Source: Zerene cesonia
Lineage: Eukaryota > Arthropoda > Insecta > Lepidoptera > Pieridae
Direction: 5' to 3'
DNA length: 64,000 bases
NCBI RefSeq assembly: GCF_012273895.1
Contig: NC_052118.1
Location: forward strand, 4,861,164 to 4,925,163
The position numbers and the translations under genes were made by a program. This document shows, one piece after another, positions 1 through 14,015 of the stretch. How positions within the stretch are numbered: position 1 is the stretch's first letter; each line of letters begins with the position of its first letter. Below the pieces are notes generated by a model that was given only the letters and a program-made list of their open reading frames with translations, ran no database searches and was not told where the DNA came from.

Positions 1-3000
1 GCATCAGCAGGAAGAATAACATAATTAATTCACATTATATTTAATTACCCTAAGTCTGTAATATTAAAAAACTTTCTGTCACAAATCCAAAGATAAAGTT
101 TCATCTTGCTTTATTGTTATTCGCGCCAGATATTTCACAAAGTAAAAGTAAAACGACTACAAACTATTCCCAAGTAGAAGTTATTGTAACTTTGTTATTA
201 TAATAATGAAAGCCTTTTAAAACATTTTATTTAAGGTAGCGAAAATAACAATACAAACTATTGTGAAACTATACAATGCCCTGGTTGCCCAAACGCTGAA
301 CACATTTAATAGCATGGCCTTTACCCTAAACAATTCTCGGCTTATTTGGTATCGGAGTAAATGTTTATATAATAGATATCAGAGAAAATGTTAAAACGTT
401 TTTCTTTAGTTCAATTTCTTTTGTGTAATTACCGTGTGTGGTTCATATACGTAAAAGAACTAACTGGAATAGCTATCAGGGAGGTGAAGGTACGGATCTT
501 GAATTTAAGTGATCTTATTTAGTAGCGGGCAACCGATTGAGGCGCCCCGTGTTCCAGCCTGCGCGTGTTAGGAATGGACAATGTTTACCTGTTCCAATGT
601 TTTGTCTAATTTACCCGGAACTCTATATTGGATCTAATTTTGCTCCATTCGTAAGTAATGGCGGTGTTTATGGGAAATTTACAGAACGTTAACAAATACT
701 GTTGGAATAATTTAATAAAGTTCTATATTGGGAACAAATAGAGGAAATAATGTTTATCTCAGAAAGCAACGATTTAATATTATTGACATTTACTCAATTT
801 CATTCAATCCTTCGTATATTTGTACACTTCGTATATTTGCAAATACATTTAACAAACGACTTATAAATTGTCGACATGGAATTTATCCAGAGAAAGATAT
901 CCTTGATCTGATTTAGTAGGAAACTTCTTCTGTAGTTACAAGTCAATGAGTAAAGTTTGCCTCAATCTGATCATTCGCGTTTGATAACATACAAAAGAGT
1001 AGAAGTAGCAGTAAAATATGCCCCAACCGTAAACCTTCTAAATTTATACAATATAAATTAATTTCGAAGGTAAGAGAGAACTAAAGAACCTGTTAATATT
1101 GTTGAAAACAAGTAAATAACGCTCTCGTTGCTTGTTTATTTGGCACGATCAAAATGATTTCTCGAGTTGTACTCCTTTTGTACAATTTGAAAATATTTAG
1201 CATCAATTAATAAATTTTGTGTAATTCAAAAGGATTAATATCTTCAATGAGGGCTATTATGCACTTTGAGTGGATTTAATAAATAGACTTAAGACATGCT
1301 TTATTCACAATAATAAAAAGTATATTTATTTGTATATAAATTGAGCAATAATGAAATAACAATCGTTTGCATTACTTAAAATACAAAAGCATACATACAT
1401 ATTAAACACAACAAAAAGAATGTGTCATTTTAACCATGCATGATTACATATTTAGTAAAAAGCTGCATTTAACAAAGTGCACTTGAAAAAAAAAGAAACC
1501 GCAGATAGCCACATGGTAGCAGCTGAAACGCGGCGAAAAATATCTCAAGCATTTAATAGACTGCAGTGTGAAGACTGCAATAGGAACTGATGAAATTAAA
1601 CATTTTATGAAGTAAAATGTTGGCACCTAACACATGATTTACAGCCTACAAAGCGAAGTTCTGTTACGACACCGCACAGAGTTGTGTGACATAGTTTATT
1701 AGTTAAAAGTTATCGCTGTGGAAGGGATGTACACTATAACAGTTGCGTGAGACATTAACATTCGAAGACAATGTTATAATTCATGGCATGTTCATTTGAT
1801 AGTAGAAACAAAACGAGTTTGAAAGTTTTATTTAATTCAGAAATATAGGTAATTAATAATTTCCTCTTACAGATCAATTAAATCTAAATTACTAATATAA
1901 ATATAAAATGATTACTTTATTGAATTAAAATGATATTACTCTTTGAAATGAACATATATATAGAGGACATATATGTTAATTTGTCTAGTAAGCGCTAAAG
2001 AAGACAGAGATAAATAAAGTAATAGATCCATCTCAAAAGTCATAAATCTAGGATGCCATACGCTAGAAATAAGAAACAGTAACTAGTGTTCACGTCGTTT
2101 AATTTTATTTTGCAATGGTCTAAGTTTGCGAGTAAACGTCGTTACCCGAGCCAACTTTAACCATCGAACTCTTTCTATTATTAAAGTTCCATCCAACTGG
2201 GCCACTCTCAGACCGATTTCAATATAAGATATAAACTATTTCGTTGCAATATTTTTGTAATGAAGAGAAGTTAAAAGGGAACCTAAAGTATGCGGAATAA
2301 ATACGTTCTTATTTAAACTTGAGTATTTTTTCTTTACAATGAAATATTTGCGGATCTCCAGAGGCGAAGCGCATCGCGGTTTATTTCACAAAAGTATAAT
2401 ATTATTTTATGTGTTTTACTAGCTTATAGTAATTTCTAAGATCTCTAGGTTTGTTTAACATTTATAAATAAATTTAGGAAAATTGATTATGTGCTCAAAT
2501 GAATTGAGGTTTTAAGAAATAATTTTAATGTATTTTTAAAAGCGCATCTGAAGGAGCTCTTGTTGAAAGAATAAATGTTATGACTTTGAGGTAAATTACA
2601 AACTTTAATTTGGTTTTGTCTTACACTACTAAATGCTATGCAATAATTTCCACGTATTAAAACTTTATTTACAAATAAACAAAAAACTCGATTCTGTTTA
2701 GTGACCCGATCTTCTATTTTAATATCAGTTTTTAAGTTATGTATAAAATTAATAAAAAGTAATTTCAAATTCATTTCTAAAAATCAATACCTTCCAAAAT
2801 ATAACAAAGCAATACAAAAAACCGAAATCGGATCTAGAATGTTCTCTATTATTTAACGTGTGCAAGTGTCGTGTCTAAGTATTTAATGACCGTGCCTTTG
2901 TTGTTATAAACACTGCCGCAAGTCCGCCAGGCAGCATACCGCATCTGTAGCGTGCTTTTGGCATAAATTGCTGACCAAATTTTGCTAATTAGTTTCTCTC

Positions 3001-5792
3001 ATACATTTGTACCAGTCATGGACATTTATCAGTAGTTTTTGTCAGGTTTTATTGCTCTTTAATAATTAAACCAAGATACTTATTTCCCATTTTTTTATTA
3101 CTATTTAAGTGTTTTCAATTATTATACGTTAAATGGTCAATTATATTTAAATCAATTTCTCACAACACTTTAGTAGCGATGTTTATTTATAATGTTTAAC
3201 TGAATAACAACTGTGTAAACCCACAGCAAGTTTTGGCTTTCACAAAATTTTCTGAAGTGAAAATAATTCCCATAACTTTGTATATCATCGTCGACAGTAT
3301 CCCAGTAACATAGATCACATGAGGTAACAGTACTAGCCCGAAGTCATGAAGTTAGTGATGCTTTACACGTAAAGCTATTTGTCTTGCGCCTGATCCCTCT
3401 AGGCTTCATATCACTATGAGTTGATATGTGAATACGTGGTGAGTGCATTTGCGTTTCACCAATCTCCACAGACATTCGTAGTAGATTAATCGGCACGGAC
3501 ATGTATTGCTATGACCGACAAATCTGGTAAATCACCTCGATGGTTGATAAATTGCTGATAATTAGGTACGAGCCATCTTCTACAGCTTTGAAACCGACCC
3601 ACATTCTAAATAACTACAATGAAACACTCGCTTCGCTCAGCGGCTATTTCTTTTGGTAGTGGTCGAAAAGTGTTTTTCACAATAAAACTCGGTTTCTGAC
3701 GGTATTGGTTAACAACGATTGCTCACACCGTTGAATCGATTCATTGCTTCCGTTGTTTCAAGTCTCGTTCGTCAGCAATGGAAATGGAAAAAGCTTTGAT
3801 TGGCTGCAGTCGGTACTAGAACAAATCGCCGGCTCGCCTATTCTCTGGCGATTTCAAAGGCACGTCCTGCCATACTAGTGAAATTGAATATTTGACAGCG
3901 AGAAAGTCACTTTCATGACATGTTTAATGACTGCTGCCTTGCATATTGCGTAGCACCTTTTATTTTTCATGCATTCATAACTGATAAATTAATGTGGGAA
4001 ACATAATAAGCAACGATAAATAGAGCATTTGTATTCATTACTTCCTAGTTAGGTAAATATAAAACTATTTAGTTTAAAGAAACAAAAGTCCGCATACATC
4101 GATTATTCCTATATGTTATGAAATCAACAAAGAGGTACTTTTCGCATCCAACTCTTTAAATCAGCCGTTTCTTTTATAATGTAGTCCCTTTCTTTTAATA
4201 ATTGCCTGTATGTTAACCATGCAATCTCAACTCCACCTAGTCATGTAGATCGCACTTAATATTTTTATCGTTTCACAACATCGAAGTTTAATGCAAAGTT
4301 GAAAGCTTTAAAAAACGTTTTATATTGACAATAAAATTGAATTAGTTGGCGCGCGCACGCTTCTAGGTCTGTCGGTAATCCTATTGCGGTGCCGATCCGC
4401 ACCAGTTGTTCCTAAAAGTTAGAACGCGTTACTAACAAAACGCCGCTAACGCCCGGGGACTTATCGCACTACGGGCTTTGTACCAGCAAGGATGACTACT
4501 TTACTCATCTGTATACAGCTTGCAACGTGTGTTGCAATATTGAAAGCACTCACCCTGCGCTTCCATCGTAGACACATTCTATTCCACCTGTGTGGAAAGT
4601 GAAGTGTGTTGAAATGTTTCTAACTCAGTTTTCATGCAATTCATTGTATTCACATTTTATGTCTTAGGGTTTAGGTGTTCCTGCGTCCACTTCTTCATGT
4701 TCACAGCGTGTATCTCGCGTGGAAAAAATCCAATAACCTACCATCCCTTAGCAGCAAATAGATAAATTTTCTATAAATATCTATATTACAATAATATAGT
4801 TTCGTCTGATTCTTCTACTTTTAGGTTAATTATTATCATTGAAAACATTTAATGAAAAATAACATGTAAAACATGATAAATTCATTAGTAGTTGTTTGTG
4901 TTAATTATTTAGGTACAATATTTTTATCATATTATTGAAACAACTTCCACAAGAAAGCAAGACAATGTTATTATCTACGTTTTACTTACGCTCTTTCAAT
5001 CACACAAAAGAAAGTTGTTAGAATACAAAAGCCAGATATTTACAATTTTTGTGATTTATGTACGAAAAAAAGAATTCCCCGAAGCGAAAACGTACACAGA
5101 GATGAGTCGCAAACATGGACGTGATTTTACATACAAAGTTGAGCACCTTTTTTTCATGGCGTTGCAAAAGAAAGAATATTATAACGCATTCTTTTTGTAG
5201 CTGTCCTTCATCGTGAAGACTGTGATTTCCTTATTCCCTCATTAAAGCCTTTACGTGGGATATTATTAAAATAATCTCTTAAGAGAATTTCTCGATGCTG
5301 CATCTACGTGTCACGTTATAAAATATGCAGATAAGTCACGGGAATTGATTCAGAGCACAAAGGAGGCGAACAACTGTCTATGGGCGGGCGGAGAGATTTC
5401 GGCAGTAATTTCCCGGGAGAGTACACCTTTATCTTACTATACTGAAAATATTTTGAATTACTCACACTTACGTTCCCATCATGATTGCAAACTCCGAACG
5501 GTCTAGTCATATAATATCTCAGGAATATAGACATGTAAATAATGAGACAAAATATGCAATAACGATGTAGATATAACTTTAATTAGCGTCTACCTGTATA
5601 TTCACATGTACTGTTATAGTCTAGGATCCCACTGCAAATTAGTGTAGGAATAAATTAGACAATCAAAATTTAATTTTGAAGTAAATTCATAAGTAGGAGA
5701 ATTTATTTATCATAAGGTACCAATTAGTAATTGCCCGTCAGTATTATTAATTAATATATTTTTAATTGACTTTTAGAAATAAATTTCGTATA
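1..5792. other. Non-coding DNA with two CpG-richer patches
   Basis: AT-rich sequence with only short random open frames. CpG-richer, apparently unique stretches lie at about 3600-3870 and 4340-4500 (GGCGCGCGCACGC, GCGGTGCCGATCCGCACC). No codon structure, RNA gene or transposon is recognised. Confidence 0.6.
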
Positions 5793-5941
5793 CATTATAT
5801 GGGAATAAATCTTACAGCACTTTACGATAGTATACTTGAAAGATTTGAAAAGTTACAGTTGCTGCCGATCGTTTGGCCACTATCTCTACGCAGCCAGGTG
5901 TAAATTGTAAAGTGCTGTAGGATTTATTCCCATATAATGTA
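5793..5941. mobile_element. 149-bp MITE with 35-bp terminal inverted repeats, TA-flanked
   Basis: The left end 5793-5827 and right end 5907-5941 are inverted copies with one mismatch. The repeats begin TA|CATTATATGGGAATAA, so a TA dinucleotide flanks each side as in Tc1/mariner-type insertions. The roughly 79-bp interior has no coding capacity. Assignment to the Tc1/mariner group is inferred from the TA only. Confidence 0.85.
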
Positions 5942-5989
5942 GACAGCATCGATGGGTTTTTAGATTCAAAAACAAAAATTCAAAATTTA

Positions 5990-6346
5990 TTGTGGGAGTC
6001 GAGCACGCTTCGGCACGAATTGGGCCAGCTCGCACCGGGGAAGTACCACACCCCCACAGAAAACCGGCGTGAAATAATAGCTTGCTATTGTGTTTCGTAC
6101 GGTGAGTGGGGGAGCCGGAGGCCCATATCCTTTTCCTTACCCTTCCCAGTCCTTTCCTTTCTTCCTCTCATCAATCCTTTCCTAATCCCTTCCTAATTAA
6201 AGTCTGCAATCTATTTGTAGAGGCGAAAGGTCTGCAATTGACCTTACGCCTCTCCAAATGTTCATGGGCGGTGGTAGCGCTTACCATCAGGCGACCCACC
6301 AGCTCCATTGCCGACTATGACATAAAAAAAAAAAAAAAAAAAAAAA
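5990..6346 (+). mobile_element. Poly(A)-tailed retroposon, copy A (longest)
   Basis: Starts near TGGGAGTCGAGCACGCTTCG. It carries a GTGAGTGGGGGAGCC block and a pyrimidine-rich middle, ends GGCGGTGGTAGCGCTTACC...CATCAGGCGACCCACC, then a 22-A tail (6325-6346). Three relatives occur at 9897-10200, 48211-48455 (minus) and 62780-62970. The structure suggests a LINE 3' end or SINE typical of Lepidoptera. Short open frames inside it are not genes. Confidence 0.82.
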
Positions 6347-9300
6347 CTTATAACCCCACAAACAAAAACAGGTGAAAATTCCAAAATTGTATCGTCCTGT
6401 TCAAAGATACTTTCGTACAGTTGTTATCAAATAGTTGACATATATTGTTTAGACACACAACACTAATGTCATTGCAGAGAATAGTTTTCCGACAAAGTCT
6501 AACAGCGCGCTTTAATTCATTAGAAGCGAAGCTCTCTTTATACGACTGCCACTCTTATCGTTGTCCTAACATTTACATAAATGTATTTCAACACTCACGC
6601 TTGCTTTAAATAAAATGAAATACTATTCTAATTTAATAGACATTTATTTACATTAGTTGCATTATATCCTATTATCATTTCCATTTATTTCAACTATCGT
6701 TTAATATGCCCATTTGTAGCAATGTTTTATTAAACCAATAAAGCTTTTCCTCTAATATCCACGAGAACACATATTTCTAATATCGAAAACTTTACTGCTA
6801 GGAACATACAAGCAAAGCTTGGGATTCAGGAATACATTACTCTAACCTTGAACGAAATGGAATGCTGAAATTCTGCGTCTTACATTGTACATTCTTTGGT
6901 TTAAGAGGTAATTTAACTTGAAGATTTGTTCTGTTTTCACTTCTCGAACTGGCGGCTCGAGAGAGATCTTTCTTTCATAATAATTTGTGTTCTTTTGTAA
7001 TGATATACGAATTGAATTAAATAACGTCTAAAGTGCCTGAGGAAGGTAAGAAAAACAAGGGTCAAAAATTAACTTTTTCCTTTAGATATATGGTTAACTA
7101 AATTAATTAAAAGTTTAAGCGGTTTGCTTTGCTGCTTAAAATTGTTTTGCACTTTATTATAGAGATAATTAAATATCGTTCGTGTATGCTTTATTCGATG
7201 TTTTAGCATGCAAAGTGGCGGCAAAAGCAGCGGTATCGGCTTCAATCGAAAAGGGAAGAGCGGGGAACTTTGACACTACACTTGTTTGTGAAATAAGGTC
7301 GTCTGTTTAAGGAACTCAAACACGACGCAATATAATGAATTAAGTTAGAAACTCAATGCCAAACCTATTTCATGTCAAAGTTATTTTCACTGTATTAATG
7401 CCTCCAAATAATGTTTGTATTAACGTAAGGAATTTGAAATCTCATAAACATACAACTGGATACAATATAAAGGCGCAATTAAAACTTTTCCACTATTTCG
7501 AACTAAAGTCAACTACGTTATTATGGTTTACAGATCCTACTATATACTATCTAATGCTTGAGTTATTTAGATTTTAAATGCTGTTTTATCACGTGTGCTA
7601 TTTTATGGTGATTGTATGGTATTTTTGATGATTGCATACATACTTCAATATATTATTTTTATCTTAAGAAATGGCCACTTTAAGTGGTTTGACAATATTA
7701 CAGTTTTATCATTAAGTACGAAAGTCCTTTATTCATTTCATTTAAAACATAAATGTATTTGCCATACATTAAAGTAGGTACATTATACTCAGGATTCAAA
7801 ATAAAAATACGTATCACAAACCGCAAAACAGCATAAAGGACTAATCAAGTTCCATGATGAAAAGTCCGTTAAAGCTGAATCGCAATATTTCGAGTCGCGC
7901 CCGAATCGACACAAACAACGTGAAGCAATTTAATGGGAGTTTTTACTAGCACTGTTTCTGTTCGACTCCCAATATATTAAGCCCCGTTTTTGTTTATATT
8001 TAAACGAACCATTGTTTTTAAGCAATATTTTGCTAACCATTTTTTATCGAATACTATTTAGTACATTTATAATTATCCAAATGTCTTAAAACTATAAGAA
8101 ATGTACTCTAAGAAACGGAATTACATCAAAAACATATTAATTCAAAGTATAATTATTTCTAACATTCTAATAACGCGCCTGCGGACATGACGTTCTTGAC
8201 TTCAAGATGAAGTCATAATATAAAGAGGAACGCAACAACAGAAAGTAATATCAGAGTAAAGTAGAAGTATAGAGTTTTATAATATATTAAGATTTTGAAA
8301 AAATACGGTAAAATTGACCTAAATTGAGTAGGAAATAGTAATATGTACTTATCAGTGTAATTTGAAATTCCTCGTAGTATATTAAAAACATGATAATCTT
8401 TTATTAATTATTTTCATACATCCGCTGAAATCTTCTAAATATTTTATTTTTTTAAGTCTTACATTATACGATCACTACATAGTGTAAAACAAAGGCGCTT
8501 CCTTTGTCCCTATGTCCCTATGTATGCTTAAATCTTTAAAACTACGCAACGGATTTTGATGAGGTGTTTTTTTTTTTTTTTTTTAAATAGATATAATGAT
8601 TCGAGAGAGGAAGGTGTATAATAACATAATATATTAAACTACTCCGAAAATAATGCGAACGAAGCCGCGGGCAAAAGATAAAACGAGTTTTTAGTTTTGA
8701 ACTGAAACAACATTTCAGAAACATTAATTTCATTTTTGTTAGATATCGTACATCAAATATCGTTAATTGACATCGAAAACGGACATAGATAAGTAAAAAA
8801 TACAAGAGACAATAAATTACAAAAACCTTATTTAATAACATTTTTAAGATAAGCTTTCAGAACATCATATCAGTCTTTCATTGTTCACTGCTGACATATG
8901 CTCTTAAGTCCTGAAGCACGCCACTGAGCCCGGTCATTCGTTGTTTGGCGCCAATTGTAGCCATACAGATACTGAATATTAATGCATACAGGTAAAAATT
9001 AAAATTTCCGATAATTTCACTGTCATTTCAATCAAATCCTATACATATTCAATTTTAATCAGGTATGTCGCAGTAAAAATCTATCCAACATTAATTACTG
9101 TGGCTATTATATTTATTTTCAGATAACTCGCACTGGAGTATTATTGGATAGTAAGTGGCACGCGCTCGAAAGTCGTGCATGTATTCCGATATCTAAATAT
9201 ATTCAAATGTCTAAAACAATACTAGTCAGCTTATGCATTTAAATAGACTTACGTACGTTTTGTATATGCACATGAACAACTATGATAGAAACTAATATTA

Positions 9301-9896
9301 AACTATCGCTAGACACAACTCCGAGCTTCAGATTTAGGTTATCTTCAGCGAACATGAAACGTTCACTCCATAATATAGACCGACTTGTATCTTAGTTTAT
9401 AAACAAAACCAATAAAACTTTAACATTAGTTTTAATTTGTCAAAACGATATGACTTAACAATGCGACATCTAATATATGCATGAGTGCATGAAAATCACA
9501 AATCTGTTATATTCCTTATGTTTGCATACAACATCTTTGATTCGTGCTGTAGACCTAATAAAATAAATTAATTACTTGATTAGTATAAGCATTTTGTCAT
9601 ACTTCCCACAATATATTCTTCGTGCTATTTATGTCAGCTATTGTGCTCTGATTTATATTATTATCGTTGTTAAGAACGACGAACACGCAATTTTGTCTTA
9701 TTGTCTACTTTAACAATGGGGTAGATATTATGTGTATTCGATATTCGTAGATATATATTCGTATTGGTATCAAATTACATGTTAAATCTATATTTACAGA
9801 ATAATTGGAATGTTCCAACATTGTTAGAATTTGTACTTAACTAATTAATTTCATTTGAAATAATATGTATTTAGTATTAAATATTTAAATGTTTAA
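6347..9896. other. Non-coding DNA with one repeat (8465-8680)
   Basis: AT-rich sequence; apart from the CCGCGGGC-ended repeat nothing is recognisable. Two short plus-strand frames (7356-7577 and 7595-7777) are AT-rich and lack any motif. Confidence 0.55.
8465..8680 (+). repeat. CCGCGGGC-ended dispersed repeat, copy 1
   Basis: GATCACTACATAGTGTAAAA, TTAAAACTACGCAACGGATT, TTGATGAGG, a poly(T) run, GATTCGAGAGAGGAAGG and GCGAACGAAGCCGCGGGCAA. Shares this layout with 18950-19157. Minus-strand frames across the poly(T) are repeat-derived. Confidence 0.75.
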
Positions 9897-10202
9897 AATT
9901 TGGGAATCGAGCACTCTTAGGCACAAATTGGGCCACTTCGCACCGTGGAATTACCACACGCCGACAGGAAACCGTTGTGAAATAGAAGCATGTCTCTGTT
10001 TTTAGTACCGTAAGTGGGAGACCCGGAAGCCTTTTCCTTTTCCTCACCCTTCCCAGTCCATTTCTTTTTTCCAATCATCAATCTTTTCCTTATTGATTAC
10101 CCCTTAAAATCGAATGTTCATGGGCGGTGGTGATCGCTTACGATCAGGCGTACCATCAACTCAGTTGCTCGCTTACGGCGTAAAAATAAAATAAATAAAC
10201 AA
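9897..10202 (+). mobile_element. Retroposon copy B of the poly(A)-tailed family
   Basis: Matches copy A throughout: TCGAGCACTCTTAGGCACAA, CCGTAAGTGGGAGACCCGG, CATGGGCGGTGGTGATCGCT and ATCAGGCG, then an A-rich AAAATAAAATAAATAAAC tail. It lacks an internal segment of copy A around 6200-6250. More diverged than copy A. Confidence 0.8.
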
Positions 10203-10356
10203 AATGTTCTCCTTCGTATCCTAAATTAAATAGTTCCTAAATATTCCAATCTCAGGGATACCTTCTGCATCTAAGCTATACCTAAAACTCGAACGTAAAT
10301 GTTAAGATAGTAAAAACTCGACTGATAGATAGAACTTTGAATATAGAAATTTTTTT

Positions 10357-10583
10357 TTCTTAAGCAGTGGTAACTCAGTGGTGAGAACCTCGGACTACAA
10401 AATCGATAAGTTGGGGTTCGAGACCGGGCGAGCGTGCAGGAAATAAATTGATTTTTCAATTTATCTGCACATGTGGATAACATCACCACTGTTTAAAACG
10501 GTGAAGGAAAACATAGTGAGGAAACCGACATGTGTAAAAAGTTCGACGACATGTGACATCTGCACACAAATAAATCCACTACA
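10357..10583 (+). mobile_element. tRNA-derived SINE
   Basis: An RNA polymerase III A-box-like TAACTCAGTGG (10371-10381) and a B box GGTTCGAGACC (10415-10425) lie 44 bp apart, as in tRNA genes. A non-tRNA body follows with GTGAGGAAACCGACATGTGT, a phrase seen in lepidopteran SINEs. No cloverleaf is kept, so this is not a functional tRNA. The downstream limit is approximate. Confidence 0.72.
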
Positions 10584-12938
10584 TATGAACAGTACTTGCC
10601 TACATATTGAATATTGAAACATGATAAGCTGCGGTCGTTCGGATTATGCTATTCATGTCAAAATATTATCGACCGACGAAACGCACGCTTATAAACACAA
10701 CGTTGCCGAATGATGGAATTTATTCGGAAAATCCGAAATACAAGATGTACTTGTATGCGGATTCACAATGGGTTTGCGATGCTCGTAATATTGACAATCA
10801 GCCGCGAATGAGATGCGGCGCAGCTGCATCACCGAACTAACAGACTGAATCCACATATACCGTCCAAACTATTTTATTTAAAGACTTTTACGACACTGAT
10901 AATAATTTATCATGATTTTAAGTAATTGACATCAATTATTTTACAATTTTGGAACTTATCAATTTTGAATTTACTGCAAATTTAATATAGTCGACCCACG
11001 CTCAATTAAAATTTAATACTTCATACAATCGAATGCTTCCTCAGAATTCAAGCTCGCGTTAAATTTGTTTCCCAGGTCAGGGGCAGAGTATTGCCTTTTT
11101 GTGCGAAGATAACTCAAAATATAACGGATTTGCGTAAAATATGTGAAACCTTTTGTATGCTAATATGATCCTATTGTTCGGAGATTGAATTTTCAGGTTA
11201 ACATATTTAAGAATGATTCATTTTATACAAATTCATTGTAATAGTTCGAGTTCATAATTTCTCGCACGAATACATTATCAATATCTTCTTATATATATAC
11301 AGAAATGATCAGATGATATAATTAATACGATGCAATAAAAATAACAATTAAATACATATCATTGATACACCTTCATCAAGTTAACACACAGAATGACGTT
11401 TTAGGTTAACAGTTCTGGAGTTGTATAAGTACCTGATGTTTATAAGATAAAATAAGATTTATAAGATAGATGATATAACTGTTTTACGACGATTACATAT
11501 AAGATGTCTTATTGTATAAATGAATGTTTGTCTGAGCTTGAGTTTGAGGAATGTAACGATTGTCGAAATATTAAGATAATGGATTTAACTTAAATATAAG
11601 CGGAAATTTCATCTCTTTACCGAACAACTTAAGTTGCCATCACAATTTTTGCTTCTACTGAACTCACTAAAATCCACTGCAAATACGTTAAAGTGGTGGC
11701 AAATTTTCCATAGTATTTGTTACTTTGTGATAGCGACCCTATACGAGGCCTACGGGATTGTGAGTCCCATAACCCTCCTTAACCTGTCCTTTTAAATATT
11801 ACTACAAACTCTAATACGTATTTGTACGAGTAGTATGCTACGCCTGTGTATATATGTACGTAGGCGGCATGTAATACTTTACATTTTATATATTTATATA
11901 AATTATGCGTTTGTGTGATATACATATATATTATTGTAAAGTATATTATATGACTGTAAAAAGGTCACATATCAATGGAAATTTGAATAATTAATGAAGC
12001 ATCGATGAGATGTAAAAGAATATGAGAGAGGGTCAGATCAAAGCGAGCGTTCATTTGGGAAGGCACCGCACGTCGCCCGAACGGCGGGAAATTGAAACTT
12101 TATATTTGAGCGCACTTTATCTGACCGACGAACCTGGAACCTTTCTAAGAGAAAATCCGCACTTGAAATAAAATAAAACGCAATTTCCTCACCACTATAG
12201 CGTGAATACGCTTTTCATTGCGATTTGCGAATGACTTTGATTTAGGTTTCAATTTACACATTCGAGTGCATTTGTAACCTCTTTATGTACCTCATTGAAT
12301 AGAACGTTTACGCATTTTATTGTTTGGTCTCATTACTGATTGTTGTCATGGTACATAGACATGCTAATAAATCCATTTACTTCATCATGATCAGTGTTGC
12401 GCATAATATTTATAAAGTAGTTTATACACAAAAACAAAATAAATAGATCTAAAAGAAACAATGTAAAATACTATTGATATATTCCATGAATGACCATTGA
12501 TGCGTCAGTATGCCTTAATTTTAAGAGAATTACTCAACAAGACGTAGATATACTGCAAATACTTGTGAATGTAAAAACAAACAGCTTATAATTAAATTTG
12601 TGAGGTTATTCATAGATTCGTACTCGGCTCTGAAGGAACTTCGTTCAAATTTCTCGTTTTTCAACATATCGATTTCAGATTTATTTCAATATGTCCGCCA
12701 ATAATTAAAAAATGTATTATACAATTATGATAATTAAATTAATTGAATAGAATAAATTATGGAAAACGCCTCAACACTATTAGAGCCTATGAAATCATAC
12801 AAGCTGTTGACGCCATGCTCACATTAATAAAACAAAAGCAGGCGATACAAAAGTTGGCGACAGTTTTAAATCTTTTCCCTTTGTCTGACTTTGTTCAGCG
12901 TAATATCATCTCGGTAAGCGCGCACTTTAAAAAGGAAT
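10584..12938. other. Non-coding DNA, nothing recognised
   Basis: Short frames at 10646-10840 and 12743-12940 have no recognisable motif or splice context. A GC-richer patch at about 12030-12140 (GGCACCGCACGTCGCCCGAA) is unexplained. Confidence 0.5.
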
Positions 12939-13015
12939 AGTATAATTGCATAACTGCATAGCTTCTCATAAAAGCCGATTCACAAAAGGAAAATCTTCGC
13001 TAGTATTTATCTTCG
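12939..13015 (+). repeat. Left copy of the 77-bp duplication flanking the gap
   Basis: Identical base for base to 14016-14092; begins AGTATAATTGCATAACTGCA and runs up to the first N. Best explained as a contig-end overlap. Confidence 0.95.
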
Positions 13016-14015
13016 NNNNNNNNNNNNNNNNNNNNNNNNNNNNNNNNNNNNNNNNNNNNNNNNNNNNNNNNNNNNNNNNNNNNNNNNNNNNNNNNNNNNN
13101 NNNNNNNNNNNNNNNNNNNNNNNNNNNNNNNNNNNNNNNNNNNNNNNNNNNNNNNNNNNNNNNNNNNNNNNNNNNNNNNNNNNNNNNNNNNNNNNNNNNN
13201 NNNNNNNNNNNNNNNNNNNNNNNNNNNNNNNNNNNNNNNNNNNNNNNNNNNNNNNNNNNNNNNNNNNNNNNNNNNNNNNNNNNNNNNNNNNNNNNNNNNN
13301 NNNNNNNNNNNNNNNNNNNNNNNNNNNNNNNNNNNNNNNNNNNNNNNNNNNNNNNNNNNNNNNNNNNNNNNNNNNNNNNNNNNNNNNNNNNNNNNNNNNN
13401 NNNNNNNNNNNNNNNNNNNNNNNNNNNNNNNNNNNNNNNNNNNNNNNNNNNNNNNNNNNNNNNNNNNNNNNNNNNNNNNNNNNNNNNNNNNNNNNNNNNN
13501 NNNNNNNNNNNNNNNNNNNNNNNNNNNNNNNNNNNNNNNNNNNNNNNNNNNNNNNNNNNNNNNNNNNNNNNNNNNNNNNNNNNNNNNNNNNNNNNNNNNN
13601 NNNNNNNNNNNNNNNNNNNNNNNNNNNNNNNNNNNNNNNNNNNNNNNNNNNNNNNNNNNNNNNNNNNNNNNNNNNNNNNNNNNNNNNNNNNNNNNNNNNN
13701 NNNNNNNNNNNNNNNNNNNNNNNNNNNNNNNNNNNNNNNNNNNNNNNNNNNNNNNNNNNNNNNNNNNNNNNNNNNNNNNNNNNNNNNNNNNNNNNNNNNN
13801 NNNNNNNNNNNNNNNNNNNNNNNNNNNNNNNNNNNNNNNNNNNNNNNNNNNNNNNNNNNNNNNNNNNNNNNNNNNNNNNNNNNNNNNNNNNNNNNNNNNN
13901 NNNNNNNNNNNNNNNNNNNNNNNNNNNNNNNNNNNNNNNNNNNNNNNNNNNNNNNNNNNNNNNNNNNNNNNNNNNNNNNNNNNNNNNNNNNNNNNNNNNN
14001 NNNNNNNNNNNNNNN
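13016..14015. other. Assembly gap of exactly 1000 N
   Basis: The run is exactly 1000 N, a placeholder length. The 77 bases before it (12939-13015) are repeated identically right after it (14016-14092), so the gap is likely an unmerged overlap rather than missing sequence. Confidence 0.98.
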
